Counted from the stretch's first letter, positions 34,634-43,529 are shown. The stretch is 64,000 nucleotides of DNA from Streptomyces sp. CBMA152 (GCF_014596475.1 NZ_MECJ01000024.1:124001-188000); one strand, 5' to 3'. A program made the numbers and translations. Notes: generated by a model not told the origin, from the sequence alone.

Positions 34634-35617
34634 CTAGCTGCCGAGTTCCTTGGGCAGCTCACCCGGCCGCAGCGGGTCGGTGGGCTGCTCCAGCGGAGGC
34701 AGCTCGGCCAGCGCATCCCACGGCACCTGCCGGGCCCGCAGATCGGCCCGCACCCGCGCGGCGACTTTCTTCGTATCGCGCCGGTTCATGACAGCGCCCA
34801 CCGCCGCTCCCACCATGAACGGCGTGAGATTCGGCAGATTCCGCACCATGCGCTTGGTGATCTGCTGGCGCAGCTCACGCTTCATCTGCACGCCGAGCGC
34901 CGCATTGACGGTCGACGGCTTGGTCACCTGGACACCCCGCTCCTCGGTCCAGGACGTCAGATACGCCGTGGAGCGCTGGGTGAGATTGCCGGGCGGCCGC
35001 ATTCCGTAGACCTCGTGGAGCTCGGCGATCAGCTTGAGCTCGATGGCCGCGACTCCGGTGACCTCAGCGGCAAGCTCGGCCGGCATCGCGGGCGGAACGG
35101 GCAGCATCGCGGCGGCGCCGATTCCCGCGCCCACCGCGGAGGTGGCGTTGGCCGCGCCCGCGATGAGTTTGTCGGCGATTTCCTCCGGGCCGAGGCCCGG
35201 AAACTGGGTGCGCAACGTGGTCAGGTCGCGCACCGGAATGCGCGGGGCGATCTCGATGACGCGGTCGGCGAGATGGCCGAGCCCCGCCTTCGCGCTCGCA
35301 CCGCTCTTGCGCACCCCGTTCTTCAGTGCCGGTACGCCTTTGTCGACGGCGGCTTTTCTCAGGGCGCCCAGGCGTCGGGCCCCGGCCGCGGGCCCCGCCT
35401 GGTCGTCCAGTACTGCTTCGAGCGAGGCCGGCCGGCCCCGCTCGTCGTCACGTGCACGAGCGGCAGAGCTCACCGCGGGGAGGGCGGAGGGCTCGGTGGG
35501 CGTCTGGACGCCCTCTGCCGGGCCTGTGCCGCCCTGTGACGCCTCGGGCGTACCCGGGGCACCCTTTCGCCGGAACGGTCGCTTCCGGGGCGGTTCGGCG
35601 CCTTCCCCTCCTTCCAC
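34634..35617 (-). CDS. Conserved hypothetical protein, EcsC-like
   Basis: This 327-residue protein has a disordered, basic/acidic N-terminal third (KRPFRRKGAPGTPEASQ) and then a helical region with a hydrophobic hairpin (ATSAVGAGIGAAAMLPVPPAMPAELAAEVTGVAAIELKLIAELHEVYGM). A second hydrophobic segment (NLPNLTPFMVGAAVGAVMNRRDT) lies near the C-terminus. The hairpin followed by ELKLIAELHEVYG recalls EcsC-family proteins, but I hold that weakly. No catalytic motif is seen. The GTG start lies 12 bases after the DUF4193 stop, so the two are probably co-transcribed. Confidence 0.6.
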   Translation of the reverse strand: MEGGEGAEPPRKRPFRRKGAPGTPEASQGGTGPAEGVQTPTEPSALPAVSSAARARDDERGRPASLEAVLDDQAGPAAGARRLGALRKAAVDKGVPALKNGVRKSGASAKAGLGHLADRVIEIAPRIPVRDLTTLRTQFPGLGPEEIADKLIAGAANATSAVGAGIGAAAMLPVPPAMPAELAAEVTGVAAIELKLIAELHEVYGMRPPGNLTQRSTAYLTSWTEERGVQVTKPSTVNAALGVQMKRELRQQITKRMVRNLPNLTPFMVGAAVGAVMNRRDTKKVAARVRADLRARQVPWDALAELPPLEQPTDPLRPGELPKELGS

Positions 35618-35629
35618 GGACGTGCCTGA

Positions 35630-35926
35630 TCAGTCGCAGTCGCGGCAGATCGGCTGACCGTTCTTCTCCCGGGCCAGCTGGCTGCGGTGGTGCACGAGGA
35701 AGCAGCTCATGCAGGTGAACTCGTCGGCCTGCTTGGGCAGGACCCGAACGGCGAGTTCCTCGTTGGAAAGGTCCGCGCCGGGCAGTTCCATGCCCTCCGC
35801 GGCCTCGAAATCGTCGACGTCGACGGCCGAGGCCGACTTGTCGTTCCGCCGGGCCTTCAGTTCTTCAAGACTGTCGGAATCGACGTCGTCATCGGTCTTG
35901 CGTGGGGTGTCGTAGTCCGTTGCCAT
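35630..35926 (-). CDS. DUF4193 zinc-ribbon-like protein
   Basis: This 98-residue acidic protein is of the actinobacterial DUF4193 family. It starts MATDYDTPRKTDDDVDSDSLEELKARR and ends in a four-cysteine ribbon (FTCMSCFLVHHRSQLAREKNG and ICRDCD). The spacing CxxC ... CxxC suggests a zinc site. The family lies between DUF3093 and the suhB/sigA region in mycobacteria and resembles small RNA-polymerase-associated proteins, but its role is not known to me. The ATG at 35926 has GGGGGAGAG upstream. Confidence 0.9.
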   Translation of the reverse strand: MATDYDTPRKTDDDVDSDSLEELKARRNDKSASAVDVDDFEAAEGMELPGADLSNEELAVRVLPKQADEFTCMSCFLVHHRSQLAREKNGQPICRDCD

Positions 35927-36319
35927 GTCGCTCTCCCCCTCTGGGTGGTTGCGGTGTCTCCAGCGCACGTAACGCGTGAGAGGCCGGACTTGTGCCCGAC
36001 CCGAGGCGGAGATTTTGCCTCACATCAAGGTCTGTTACTCAATCGACACCCAGCCGCACTCCTCAAGAGTGATCGTCTTGGATGGCGATCGGGACCGTAC
36101 ACGGTCCGAATGTCGCACTTCACGGGCGTCACCCCGTGTACTTCCCGTGATCTCACCCCCCGGAAACCCGGACTTTTCCCGGTTTTCCGGCGGAGGCAAT
36201 GATCACGGAGAGTAGATGGCCGGAAATTTGCCCTTGTGATTGATCACACACGGACACTTCCGGAACGGGTCCCGAAAATTCCGCTCAAAGCGAACTTCTC
36301 GACGGCATCGAAAAGCATC
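35927..36319. other. Gene-free gap between DUF4193 and cutS
   Basis: No open frame with a ribosome site is seen in these 393 bases. They hold the presumed DUF4193 promoter, a GACCGT-AC-ACGGTC inverted repeat (36090-36103), the hairpin at 36158-36188 and a 14-base palindrome TGTGATTGATCACA at 36233-36246, which lacks the spacing of a CRP or Rex site. Confidence 0.6.
36158..36188 (-). terminator. Probable terminator after cutRS
   Basis: A 12-base stem with one mismatch (left arm CCGGAAACCCGG) and a 7-base loop lies about 130 bases beyond the cutS stop codon on the minus strand. The distance makes the assignment less sure. Confidence 0.5.
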
Positions 36320-37564
36320 TCAAACTGGCATGGTGACACGCATCACGAGGCCGCCGCCCTCTCGGGGCTCCGCGATGATACGGCCTCCGTGGGCCCGCGC
36401 GACGGATCGCGCGATGGAAAGCCCGAGCCCGACCCCCTTGTCGCTGCCCGTGCGCTCCGTGCGCAGCCGTCGGAACGGCTCGAAGAGGTTGTCGATCTCG
36501 TACGCGGGAACCACCGGCCCCGTGTTCGAGACCAGCAGGACCGCCTGTCCCTGCTGGAGCTCGGTGGTCACCGACACCCAGCCGTCCTCGGGGACGTTGT
36601 AGCGCACCGCATTCTGCACCAGGTTCAGCGCGATCCGCTCCAGCAGGACGCCATTGCCCTGCACCACGGCGGGCGCCCGCTCGCCGCGGATCTCCACGCC
36701 CTTGGCCTCGGCCTCCCCGCGTGCCTGGTCGATGGCGCGCGAGGCGACCTCGGCGAGGTCGACGGGCTTGCGGTCGACGATCTCGTTGTCGCTGCGGGCG
36801 AGCAGCAGCAGGCCCTCCACCAGCTGCTCGCTGCGCTCGTTGGTGGCCAGCAGCGTCTTGCCGAGCTGCTGGAGCTCCACGGGCGCCCCGGGGTCGGAGA
36901 GATGGACCTCCAGGAGCGTGCGGTTGATCGCGAGCGGAGTTCTGAGCTCGTGCGAGGCGTTCGCCACGAACCGCTGCTGGGCGGTGAAGGCCCGCTCCAG
37001 GCGGTCCAGCATGTCGTCGAAGGTGTCGGCGAGCTCCTTGAGCTCGTCGTCCGGGCCGTCCAGCTCGATCCGCCGGGTCAGGTCGGTCCCGGCCACCCGG
37101 CGGGCGGTACGGGTGATCCGGCCCAGCGGCGACAGGACGCGGCCGGCCATCGCGTATCCGAACGCGAACGCGATGACGCTCAGGCCCACGAGCGCCATCA
37201 GCGAGCGGGTCAGCAGATCGTCCAGCGCGTGCTGGCGCTGCTCGGCGACGCACGCCTTCAGCGCGGCGTTCGCCTCGTCGGCCGACAGGCCGGGGGCGAG
37301 CGCCGGGCATGAGTTGCTGGTCAGCTGGATCTTGCTCTCGGGCAGCAGCTTGAACGGCAGATCGTTGGCCGTGTGCAGGGCGGCGGCCGCGAGCAGGTAG
37401 ATGATCGAGAGCAGCAGGATGCCCGCGATCATGAACATGCCGCCGTAGAGCAGGGTGAGCCGTATCCGGATGGTCGGCCGCACCCATGGGAACGGAGGCT
37501 CGGCTCCCCTGGGGTCCCAGGTCGGTTTCGGTGGCGCCGTCGGTGGCGCGGGGGTCGTGGCCAT
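36320..37564 (-). CDS. cutS: CutS sensor histidine kinase
   Basis: This 414-residue kinase has a Pro-rich cytoplasmic N-terminus, a first transmembrane helix (LLYGGMFMIAGILLLSIIYLLAAAAL), an extracytoplasmic loop with two cysteines (TSNSCPAL and ALKACVAE), a second helix (LMALVGLSVIAFAFGYAMAG) and a HAMP domain. A HisKA box follows (FVANASHELRTPLAINRTLLEV), then HATPase motifs (LVQNAVRYN, GVGLGLSIARSVARAHGG). Length and pairing fit CutS of S. lividans and S. coelicolor, implicated in antibiotic production and secretion-stress control. The paired cysteines may sense thiol state. It follows cutR by 5 bases. Confidence 0.92.
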   Translation of the reverse strand: MATTPAPPTAPPKPTWDPRGAEPPFPWVRPTIRIRLTLLYGGMFMIAGILLLSIIYLLAAAALHTANDLPFKLLPESKIQLTSNSCPALAPGLSADEANAALKACVAEQRQHALDDLLTRSLMALVGLSVIAFAFGYAMAGRVLSPLGRITRTARRVAGTDLTRRIELDGPDDELKELADTFDDMLDRLERAFTAQQRFVANASHELRTPLAINRTLLEVHLSDPGAPVELQQLGKTLLATNERSEQLVEGLLLLARSDNEIVDRKPVDLAEVASRAIDQARGEAEAKGVEIRGERAPAVVQGNGVLLERIALNLVQNAVRYNVPEDGWVSVTTELQQGQAVLLVSNTGPVVPAYEIDNLFEPFRRLRTERTGSDKGVGLGLSIARSVARAHGGRIIAEPREGGGLVMRVTMPV

Positions 37565-37569
37565 CGGGG

Positions 37570-38223
37570 TCAGATCCGGTATCCCGAGCCCGGCACCGTG
37601 ACGATGACGGGCGGCTCGCCGAGCTTGCGGCGCAGCGTCATGACGGTCACGCGCACCACGTTGGTGAACGGGTCGGTGTTCTCGTCCCACGCCTTCTCAA
37701 GCAGCTGCTCGGCCGAGACGACGGCGCCCTCGCTGCGCATCAGGACCTCCAGGACCGCGAACTCCTTCGGGGCCAGCTGGATCTCCTTGCCGTCGCGGAA
37801 GATCTCGCGCCGGTTCGGGTCGAGCTTGATGCCGGCCCGCTCCAGGATGGGCGGCAGCGGCACCGTCGTACGGCGGCCGAGCGCCCGCACGCGCGCGGTG
37901 AGCTCGCTGAACGCGAAGGGCTTGGGCAGATAGTCGTCGGCGCCGATCTCCAGGCCCTCGACGCGGTCGCTGACGTCGCCGGAGGCGGTCAGCATCAGGA
38001 CCCGGGTGGGCATCCCGAGCTCGACGATCTTGCGGCAGACGTCGTCGCCGTGCACCAGCGGGAGGTCCCGGTCGAGCACGACCACGTCGTAGTCGTTGAC
38101 ACCGATGCGCTCCAGGGCGGCGGCGCCGTCGTAGACGACGTCGACGGCCATGGCCTCCCGGCGCAGTCCGGTGGCCACCGCATCGGCGAGCAGCTGCTCG
38201 TCCTCGACGACGAGTACGCGCAC
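37570..38223 (-). CDS. cutR: CutR response regulator
   Basis: This 217-residue OmpR-type regulator begins at a GTG (38223) with MRVLVVEDEQLLADAVATGLRREAM. The phosphoacceptor Asp lies in YDVVVLDRDLPLVHGDD and the conserved Lys in YLPKPFAFSELTARV. The winged helix (IQLAPKEFAVLEVLMRSEG ... NVVRVTVMTLRRKLGEP) ends VTVPGSGYRI. The length equals that of Streptomyces CutR. The 387-base upstream gap carries a small GCCCC-TTA-GGGGC hairpin in the leader (38262-38274). Confidence 0.93.
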   Translation of the reverse strand: MRVLVVEDEQLLADAVATGLRREAMAVDVVYDGAAALERIGVNDYDVVVLDRDLPLVHGDDVCRKIVELGMPTRVLMLTASGDVSDRVEGLEIGADDYLPKPFAFSELTARVRALGRRTTVPLPPILERAGIKLDPNRREIFRDGKEIQLAPKEFAVLEVLMRSEGAVVSAEQLLEKAWDENTDPFTNVVRVTVMTLRRKLGEPPVIVTVPGSGYRI

Positions 38224-38610
38224 GGCGCTTTTCCTTCCTCTGAGCCCCCGCGGGCCGCGGCGCCCCTTAGGGGCACGCGGGCCCACGCGGGCGGTTCTTC
38301 CGAGCCCGTGTGGGCCGTTCTGTGGGCACTGAAGCAGTGACTGTGCGCTTCCATCCTGCCCCTTACGGCCATAAACCGGCGGTAAGACGGTGCCGCCGCA
38401 CAGTCGCCGTCCGACCTGCGGCTTCATCGGCGGCGACGGAATTCGGCGGATTCCCACGCGAGTTGAGGTTTCTGTGGGACCGGCCCGGGGGAGGACGACT
38501 GCACACCCGCGATCACGCCCTGTATGTGGCATGCCACTACCCGCTGCTCGTGATCGTGACCCACCGTCGGCACACCCCCGTGCCACCGACCCACGACGAG
38601 GGGGCGCACC
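38224..38610. other. Divergent gap between cutR and a 57-residue gene
   Basis: These 387 bases hold no convincing gene. Apart from a leader hairpin near cutR (38262-38274) and the GAGGGGG ribosome site of the small gene at 38599-38605, I see no repeat or riboswitch. Promoters for both directions must lie here. Confidence 0.55.
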
Positions 38611-38784
38611 ATGGACGCATTCACCGCAGGACTCCTGCAGCGCATAAGGGCCACGGAGACGGACCTCACGCGGGCCCGCGAGAACGGCGACGACTTCCTG
38701 GTGGAAGTCGAACAGGCCGAGCTCGACGATCTCCATCGCCTCGCCGCCGAACACGGCGTCGAGGTGGCGGCCACGGCAAGCTGA
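38611..38784 (+). CDS. Small conserved-looking protein of 57 residues
   Basis: An ATG preceded by ACGAGGGGGCGCACC opens 57 codons: MDAFTAGLLQRIRATETDL, then TRARENGDDFLVEVEQAELDD and LHRLAAEHGVEVAATAS. The product is acidic and mostly helical, with no membrane segment or cysteine. The strong ribosome site, codon use with G/C third positions and a perfect terminator 8 bases after the stop all argue it is real despite its size. I do not know its function. It lies between the divergent cutR gene and the convergent inositol monophosphatase gene. Confidence 0.75.
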   Translation: MDAFTAGLLQRIRATETDLTRARENGDDFLVEVEQAELDDLHRLAAEHGVEVAATAS

Positions 38785-38792
38785 GCACGCAC

Positions 38793-38831
38793 GCGAACCC
38801 CCGGCACCGCAGGACGGTGCCGGGGGTTCGC
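38793..38831. terminator. Terminator between small gene and inositol monophosphatase gene
   Basis: A perfect 17-base stem (left arm GCGAACCCCCGGCACCG) with a 5-base loop lies between convergent stop codons at 38784 and 38849. Confidence 0.88.
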
Positions 38832-38848
38832 GCTGTCCACAGGCCCGC

Positions 38849-39664
38849 TCAGTCGTGCCAGGCCCCGTACTCCTCAAGGAGGGCCTGGAGCGGGCCGAAG
38901 AGCTCCGGGGTCGCCGCGATCGTCAGGTCCCGCGACGGCGGGTCGCCCGGGCGTCCACCGGTCAGGGCGCCCGCCTCGCGCGCGATGAGGTCACCCGCCG
39001 CCAGGTCCCAGGGGTTGAGCCCGCGCTCGTAGTACGCGTCCAGGCGCCCGGCCGCCACGTCGCACAGGTCGATCGCCGCCGAGCCGCCGCGCCGCACATC
39101 CCGGAACTGCGGGATCAGCTTGGCCGCGATCTCCGCCTGGTGGACCCGCACCGACTGGACGTAGGCGAAGCCGGTCCCGAGCAGCGAGCGGTCGAGCGGG
39201 GCCGCCGGGCGGCAGCGCAGCGGCCGCTCGCCCATGAACGCGCCGCCGCCTAGCACCGCGTGGTACGTCTCGCCGCGCATCGGGGCCTCGACCACGCCCG
39301 CGACCCGCACCCCGTCCCGCTCGGCGGCGATGGAGACTGCCCAAGTGGGGAGCCCGTAAAGGTAGTTGACGGTTCCGTCGAGCGGGTCGATGACCCAGCG
39401 CACCCCGCTGGTGCCCTCGCTGGAGGCGCCCTCCTCGCCGAGGAAGCCGTCGTCGGGGCGGTGTTCGGAGAGGAAGCCGGTGATCAGCTTCTCGGCCGCG
39501 ATGTCCATCTCGGTGACGACGTCGATCGGGCTGGTCTTGGTGGCGGCGACGCCCAGGTCGGCCGGGCGCCCGTCGCGCAGCAGCGCCCCGGCCCGCCGGG
39601 CGGCCTCCAGGGCGAGCGCGAGCAGTTCGCGGTTCTCGGTGTTCTCTGTGTTCTCGGCGGGCAT
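38849..39664 (-). CDS. Inositol monophosphatase-family phosphatase
   Basis: This 271-residue magnesium-dependent phosphatase has the family signature in order: FLGEEGA, WVIDPLDGTVNYLYGLP (metal-binding Asp residues), VEAPMRGETYHAVLGGGAF, and the C-terminal GLNPWDLAAGDLIAREAGA. It corresponds to the SuhB/ImpA-type gene near sigA in actinobacteria, acting on inositol-1-phosphate or related sugar phosphates. An ENTENTEN micro-repeat marks the N-terminus. It follows the ferrochelatase gene by 9 bases, so the two are co-transcribed. Confidence 0.9.
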   Translation of the reverse strand: MPAENTENTENRELLALALEAARRAGALLRDGRPADLGVAATKTSPIDVVTEMDIAAEKLITGFLSEHRPDDGFLGEEGASSEGTSGVRWVIDPLDGTVNYLYGLPTWAVSIAAERDGVRVAGVVEAPMRGETYHAVLGGGAFMGERPLRCRPAAPLDRSLLGTGFAYVQSVRVHQAEIAAKLIPQFRDVRRGGSAAIDLCDVAAGRLDAYYERGLNPWDLAAGDLIAREAGALTGGRPGDPPSRDLTIAATPELFGPLQALLEEYGAWHD

Positions 39665-39673
39665 GGTCGCTCC

Positions 39674-40825
39674 TTACGCGTACGGGCTGTCGGCGCCGGC
39701 CGCGGCGGGCCGCAGCGCCCGGGCGGGGCAGCAGCCGACCGGGCACAGGTCGTGCGAGGGGGCGAGCGCGCCCAGGGCGCAGCGCTCCACGGACTCCCCG
39801 CGCTCGGCCGCCGCCCGCTCCAGGACGAGCTCGCGCACGGCCGCGGCGAACCTCGGGTCCGCGCCGACCGTGGCGGAGCGGGCGATCGGAAGGCCGAGCT
39901 CGGCCGCCTTGGCCGTGGCCTCGGTGTCCAGGTCGTACAGGACCTCCATGTGGTCCGACACGAACCCGATGGGCACCATCACGACCGCCGGTGCGCCGTC
40001 CCCGTGCAGCGCCTCCAGGTGGTCGCAGATGTCCGGCTCCAGCCACGGGATGTGCGGGGCGCCCGAGCGCGACTGGTAGACGAGCTCCCAGGGCCGCTGC
40101 ACCCCGGTCTCCTCACGGACGGCGTCGGCGATCACCCGGGCGACGTCCAGGTGCTCGCTCACGTACGCGCCGCCGTCCCCGTGCTCCTCCACCGGGCCCG
40201 AGGTGTCGGCGGACGCGGTGGGGATCGAGTGCGTGGTGAACGCGAGATGGGCGCCAGCGCGGACCTCCTCCGGCAGCGCGGCCAGCGCGGCGAGCACGCC
40301 GTCGATCATCGGGCGCACGAAGCCGGGGTGGTTGAAGTAGTGCCGCAGCTTGTCCACGCGGGGCGGCTCGATGCCCTCCGCTTCCAGCGCGGCCAGCGCG
40401 TCCGCCAGGTTCTCGCGGTACTGGCGGCAGCCCGAGTACGACGCGTACGCGCTGGTGGTGAGCACGGCGATACGGCGGTGGCCGGCCTGGGCCATCTCGC
40501 GCAGCGTGTCCGTGAGGTACGGCGCCCAGTTCCGGTTGCCCCAGTGGACCGGGAGGTCCAGGCTGTTCTGCGCGAAGTCCTTGCGCAGGGCGTCGAGCAG
40601 GGCGCGGTTCTGCTCGTTGATGGGGCTGACCCCGCCGAAGAGGAAGTAGTGCTGACCGACTTCCTTCAGCCGCTCCCGGGGGATGCCCCGGCCGCGCGTC
40701 ACGTTCTCCAGGAACGGGACCACGTCGTCGGGACCTTCCGGGCCGCCGAAGGAGAGCAGCAGCAGGGCGTCGTACGGAGCCGCTTCGAGGGCCGCTCCTG
40801 GAGCTTGATCGCGCAGATCGGACAT
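39674..40825 (-). CDS. hemH: Ferrochelatase (coproporphyrin ferrochelatase type)
   Basis: This 383-residue enzyme inserts ferrous iron into a porphyrin. In actinobacteria this is normally coproporphyrin III (CpfC). It begins [32 protein letters not shown], has the catalytic histidine in [11 protein letters not shown] and the acidic segment [24 protein letters not shown]. Its C-terminus has four cysteines (349, 361, 365 and 366 in [18 protein letters not shown]), in the region that binds a 2Fe-2S cluster in actinobacterial ferrochelatases. The ATG at 40825 lies directly after a probable promoter, so the mRNA may be leaderless. Confidence 0.92.
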   Translation of the reverse strand: MSDLRDQAPGAALEAAPYDALLLLSFGGPEGPDDVVPFLENVTRGRGIPRERLKEVGQHYFLFGGVSPINEQNRALLDALRKDFAQNSLDLPVHWGNRNWAPYLTDTLREMAQAGHRRIAVLTTSAYASYSGCRQYRENLADALAALEAEGIEPPRVDKLRHYFNHPGFVRPMIDGVLAALAALPEEVRAGAHLAFTTHSIPTASADTSGPVEEHGDGGAYVSEHLDVARVIADAVREETGVQRPWELVYQSRSGAPHIPWLEPDICDHLEALHGDGAPAVVMVPIGFVSDHMEVLYDLDTEATAKAAELGLPIARSATVGADPRFAAAVRELVLERAAAERGESVERCALGALAPSHDLCPVGCCPARALRPAAAGADSPYA

Positions 40826-40832
40826 GACATCG

Positions 40833-40855
40833 ATCCTGCCATCCGCCACTGACAA
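40833..40855 (-). promoter_or_regulatory. PafBC-type (RecA-NDp-like) promoter of the ferrochelatase gene
   Basis: On the minus strand the order is TTGTCAGTG, eight bases, CAGGAT. This fits the mycobacterial LexA-independent damage promoter (TTGTCRGTG-N8-TAnnaT) except for the first base of the -10. The predicted start site is at or next to the ATG at 40825. Confidence 0.5.
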
Positions 40856-41014
40856 CCGGGGCACCGGGAACGGGACCCCGCCGAACCGGACATCGGCGGC
40901 CGAGGGCGGCGGCGCACGGAAAACATGGTGCACACACGCCACTCTGCACCGTAAGTTCAACACCGTAAGCTTTAGGAATTAACTGCTCGGTTGAGCCGGA
41001 AGCCGGAGCCCCGC

Positions 41015-42250
41015 ATGGCCAGTCCCTACCGCGCGATATTCGCCGCCCCCGGCACCAAGGGGTTCTCCGCCGCCGGTCTCCTCGGGCGGATGCCGCTGTC
41101 GATGATGGGCATCGGCGTCGTCACGATGGTCTCCCAGCTCACCGGCCGTTACGGGCTCGCGGGCGCGCTCTCGGCGACGCTCGCCATGTCGGCCGCCGTG
41201 CTCGGGCCGTACATCTCCCGTCTGGTCGACCGGCACGGGCAGCGCCTGGTGCTGCGGCCCGCCACGCTCGCCGCTGTGGCGGCCGTCGCCGGACTGCTCG
41301 TCTGCGCCCAGCAGGGGGCGCCGGACTGGACGCTGTTCGTGTTCTCGGCGGGCGCGGGCTGTGTGCCGAGCGTCGGCTCGATGGTCCGGGCCCGCTGGGC
41401 CGAGATCTACCGGGGCGACGGCCAGAGCCTGCACGCGGCGTACTCCTGGGAGTCGATCGTCGACGAGCTCTGCTTCATCGTCGGCCCGATCCTCTCCATC
41501 GGGCTCTCCACCGCCTGGTTCGCCGAGGCGGGGCCGCTGATGGCGGCCGCCTTCCTGGTCGCCGGCGTCTTCTGGCTGACCGCCCAGCGCGCCACCGAAC
41601 CGGTTCCGCATCCGCGCGAACACCACAGCGGCGGCACGGCCCTGCGCTCCCCCGGCCTCCAGGTCCTGGTCGCCACCTTCGTCGCGACGGGTGCGATCTT
41701 CGGTGCGGTCGACGTGGTCACCGTGGCCTTCGCGGACGAGCGCGGCCACAAGGCGGCGGCCAGTCTGGTGCTCGCGGCGTACGCGCTGGGCTCGTGTCTG
41801 GCGGGTGCGGTGTTCGGGCTGCTGCGGTTCAAGGGCGCCCCCGCCAAGAGGTGGCTGGTGGGCGTGTGTGCGATGGCGGTGAGTATGATCCCGCTCCAAC
41901 TGGCCGGGAGCCTGCCGTTCCTGGCCGTGGCGCTCTTTGTCGCGGGCCTGTCCATCGCGCCGACGATGGTGTCGACCATGGCCCTCGTCGAACAGCACGT
42001 ACCGCGCAGCAAGCTCACCGAGGGCATGACCTGGACGAGTACCGGGCTCGCGGTCGGTGTGGCGCTCGGTTCGTCGGCCGCCGGGTGGGCGGTCGACGCG
42101 GCGGGCGCGCGCTCGGGGTATCTGGTGCCCGTCGTGGCGGGAGCGCTCGCGGCCGCGGTGGCGTTCTCGGGGTACCGCCGGCTGCGCAGGCCGGCGCCAC
42201 GACGGGAGGGGCTGGCAGATGAGCGGAGCGAGCAACAGCACGTGGCGTAA
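41015..42250 (+). CDS. MFS transporter
   Basis: This 411-residue protein has about 12 hydrophobic helices in two sets of six, with the loop-2 motif ISRLVDRHGQRLVLRPATL typical of major facilitator proteins. Central His/Arg-rich text (PVPHPREHHSGGTALRSP) separates the halves. Conserved polar residues in helices (SWESIVDELCFIVGP) suggest export of a small molecule, but the substrate is unknown. I start it at the ATG at 41015 because MASPYRAIFAAPG leads directly into the first helix. Its 3' end overlaps the lactone oxidase gene by 32 bases. Confidence 0.85.
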   Translation: MASPYRAIFAAPGTKGFSAAGLLGRMPLSMMGIGVVTMVSQLTGRYGLAGALSATLAMSAAVLGPYISRLVDRHGQRLVLRPATLAAVAAVAGLLVCAQQGAPDWTLFVFSAGAGCVPSVGSMVRARWAEIYRGDGQSLHAAYSWESIVDELCFIVGPILSIGLSTAWFAEAGPLMAAAFLVAGVFWLTAQRATEPVPHPREHHSGGTALRSPGLQVLVATFVATGAIFGAVDVVTVAFADERGHKAAASLVLAAYALGSCLAGAVFGLLRFKGAPAKRWLVGVCAMAVSMIPLQLAGSLPFLAVALFVAGLSIAPTMVSTMALVEQHVPRSKLTEGMTWTSTGLAVGVALGSSAAGWAVDAAGARSGYLVPVVAGALAAAVAFSGYRRLRRPAPRREGLADERSEQQHVA

Positions 42251-43529
42251 CTGGGCGGGCAACGTCACCGCACGGCCGGTCCGGGAGGTGTCCCCCGCCT
42301 CGGCGGCCGAGGTGGCCGCGGTGGTCCGCAGGGCGGCCGAGGACGGCCTGAAGGTGAAGGCGGTCGGCACCGGCCACTCCTTCACCACGGCGGCGGCCAC
42401 CGACGGTGTGCTCATACGCCCCGATCTGCTCACCGGCATACGGGAGATCGACCGTACGGCGATGACCGTGACCGTCGCGGCGGGCACGCCCCTGAAGCGG
42501 CTGAACGCGGTCCTCGCGCGCGAGGGACTCTCCCTCACCAACATGGGCGACATCATGGAGCAGACGGTGGCCGGGGCCACCGCGACCGGAACCCATGGCA
42601 CCGGCCGCGACTCGGCGTCAATAGCCGCCCAGATCACGGCACTTGAGCTGGTCACCGCGGACGGCTCGCTCCTCACCTGCTCGGCGAAGGAGAACCCGGA
42701 GGTCTTCGCGGCGGCCCGGATCGGGCTCGGGGCGCTCGGGGTGGTCACGGCGATCACCTTCGCGGTGGAGCCGGAGTTCCTGCTCACCGCGCGCGAGGAG
42801 CCGATGACGTTCGACCGGGTGACGGGCGAGTTCGACGAACTGTTCGCGGAGAACGAGCACTTCGAGTTCTACTGGTTCCCGCACACCGGCAACTGCAACA
42901 CCAAGCGCAACAACCGCAGCGCGGGCCCCGCCGCCCCGGCCGGCCGGGTGAGCGGCTGGATCGAGGACGAGCTGCTCTCCAACGGGGTCTTCCAGCTGGC
43001 CTGTTCACTGGGCCGGGCCGTGCCCGCGACCATCCCGGCCATCGCCAGGATCTCCAGCCGCGCCCTCTCCGCCCGTACGTACACCGACATTCCGTACAAG
43101 GTCTTCACAAGCCCTCGCCGGGTGCGGTTCGTGGAGATGGAGTACGCCCTCGCGCGCGAGGACGTCGTCGACGTGCTGCGCGAGGTGCGCGCGCTGGTCG
43201 ACCGCTCCGGCCTGCGGGTCAGCTTCCCGGTCGAGGTGCGCACGGCGCCGGCCGACGACATCGCGCTCTCCACGGCGTCCGGCCGCGACACCGCGTACAT
43301 CGCCGTACACCTGTACAAGGGCACGCCGTACCAGGCGTACTTCACCGCCGTGGAGCGGATCATGACCGCGCACGGCGGCCGTCCGCACTGGGGCAAGGTG
43401 CACACCCAGGACGCGGAGTACTTCGCCGAGGCCTATCCGCGCTTCGGCGAGTTCACCGCGCTGCGCGACCGGCTCGACCCGGAGCGGCGGTTCGCCAACG
43501 CGTATCTGCGGCGGGTGCTGGGCGACTGA
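42219..43529 (+). CDS. D-arabinono-1,4-lactone oxidase-family FAD oxidoreductase
   Basis: This 436-residue protein of the vanillyl-alcohol-oxidase superfamily has an N-terminal FAD domain (LKVKAVGTGHSFTTAAATDGVLI, then GTPLKRLNAVLAREGLSLTNMGDI and TATGTHGTGRDSASIAAQ). The C-terminal ALO domain includes FEFYWFPHTGNCNTKRNN and ends FTALRDRLDPERRFANAYLRRVLGD. Relatives oxidise aldono-1,4-lactones to ascorbate-like products, or sugar alcohols such as xylitol. The exact substrate is open. The ATG at 42219 has GGGAGGGG upstream and lies inside the transporter gene, indicating coupled expression. Confidence 0.88.
   Translation: MSGASNSTWRNWAGNVTARPVREVSPASAAEVAAVVRRAAEDGLKVKAVGTGHSFTTAAATDGVLIRPDLLTGIREIDRTAMTVTVAAGTPLKRLNAVLAREGLSLTNMGDIMEQTVAGATATGTHGTGRDSASIAAQITALELVTADGSLLTCSAKENPEVFAAARIGLGALGVVTAITFAVEPEFLLTAREEPMTFDRVTGEFDELFAENEHFEFYWFPHTGNCNTKRNNRSAGPAAPAGRVSGWIEDELLSNGVFQLACSLGRAVPATIPAIARISSRALSARTYTDIPYKVFTSPRRVRFVEMEYALAREDVVDVLREVRALVDRSGLRVSFPVEVRTAPADDIALSTASGRDTAYIAVHLYKGTPYQAYFTAVERIMTAHGGRPHWGKVHTQDAEYFAEAYPRFGEFTALRDRLDPERRFANAYLRRVLGD

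Noticed and set aside
36233-36246. CRP- or Rex-like palindrome TGTGATTGATCACA
   Set aside because: The spacer between TGTGA and TCACA is 4 bases, not 6, so it fits neither consensus; it lies far from a start codon.
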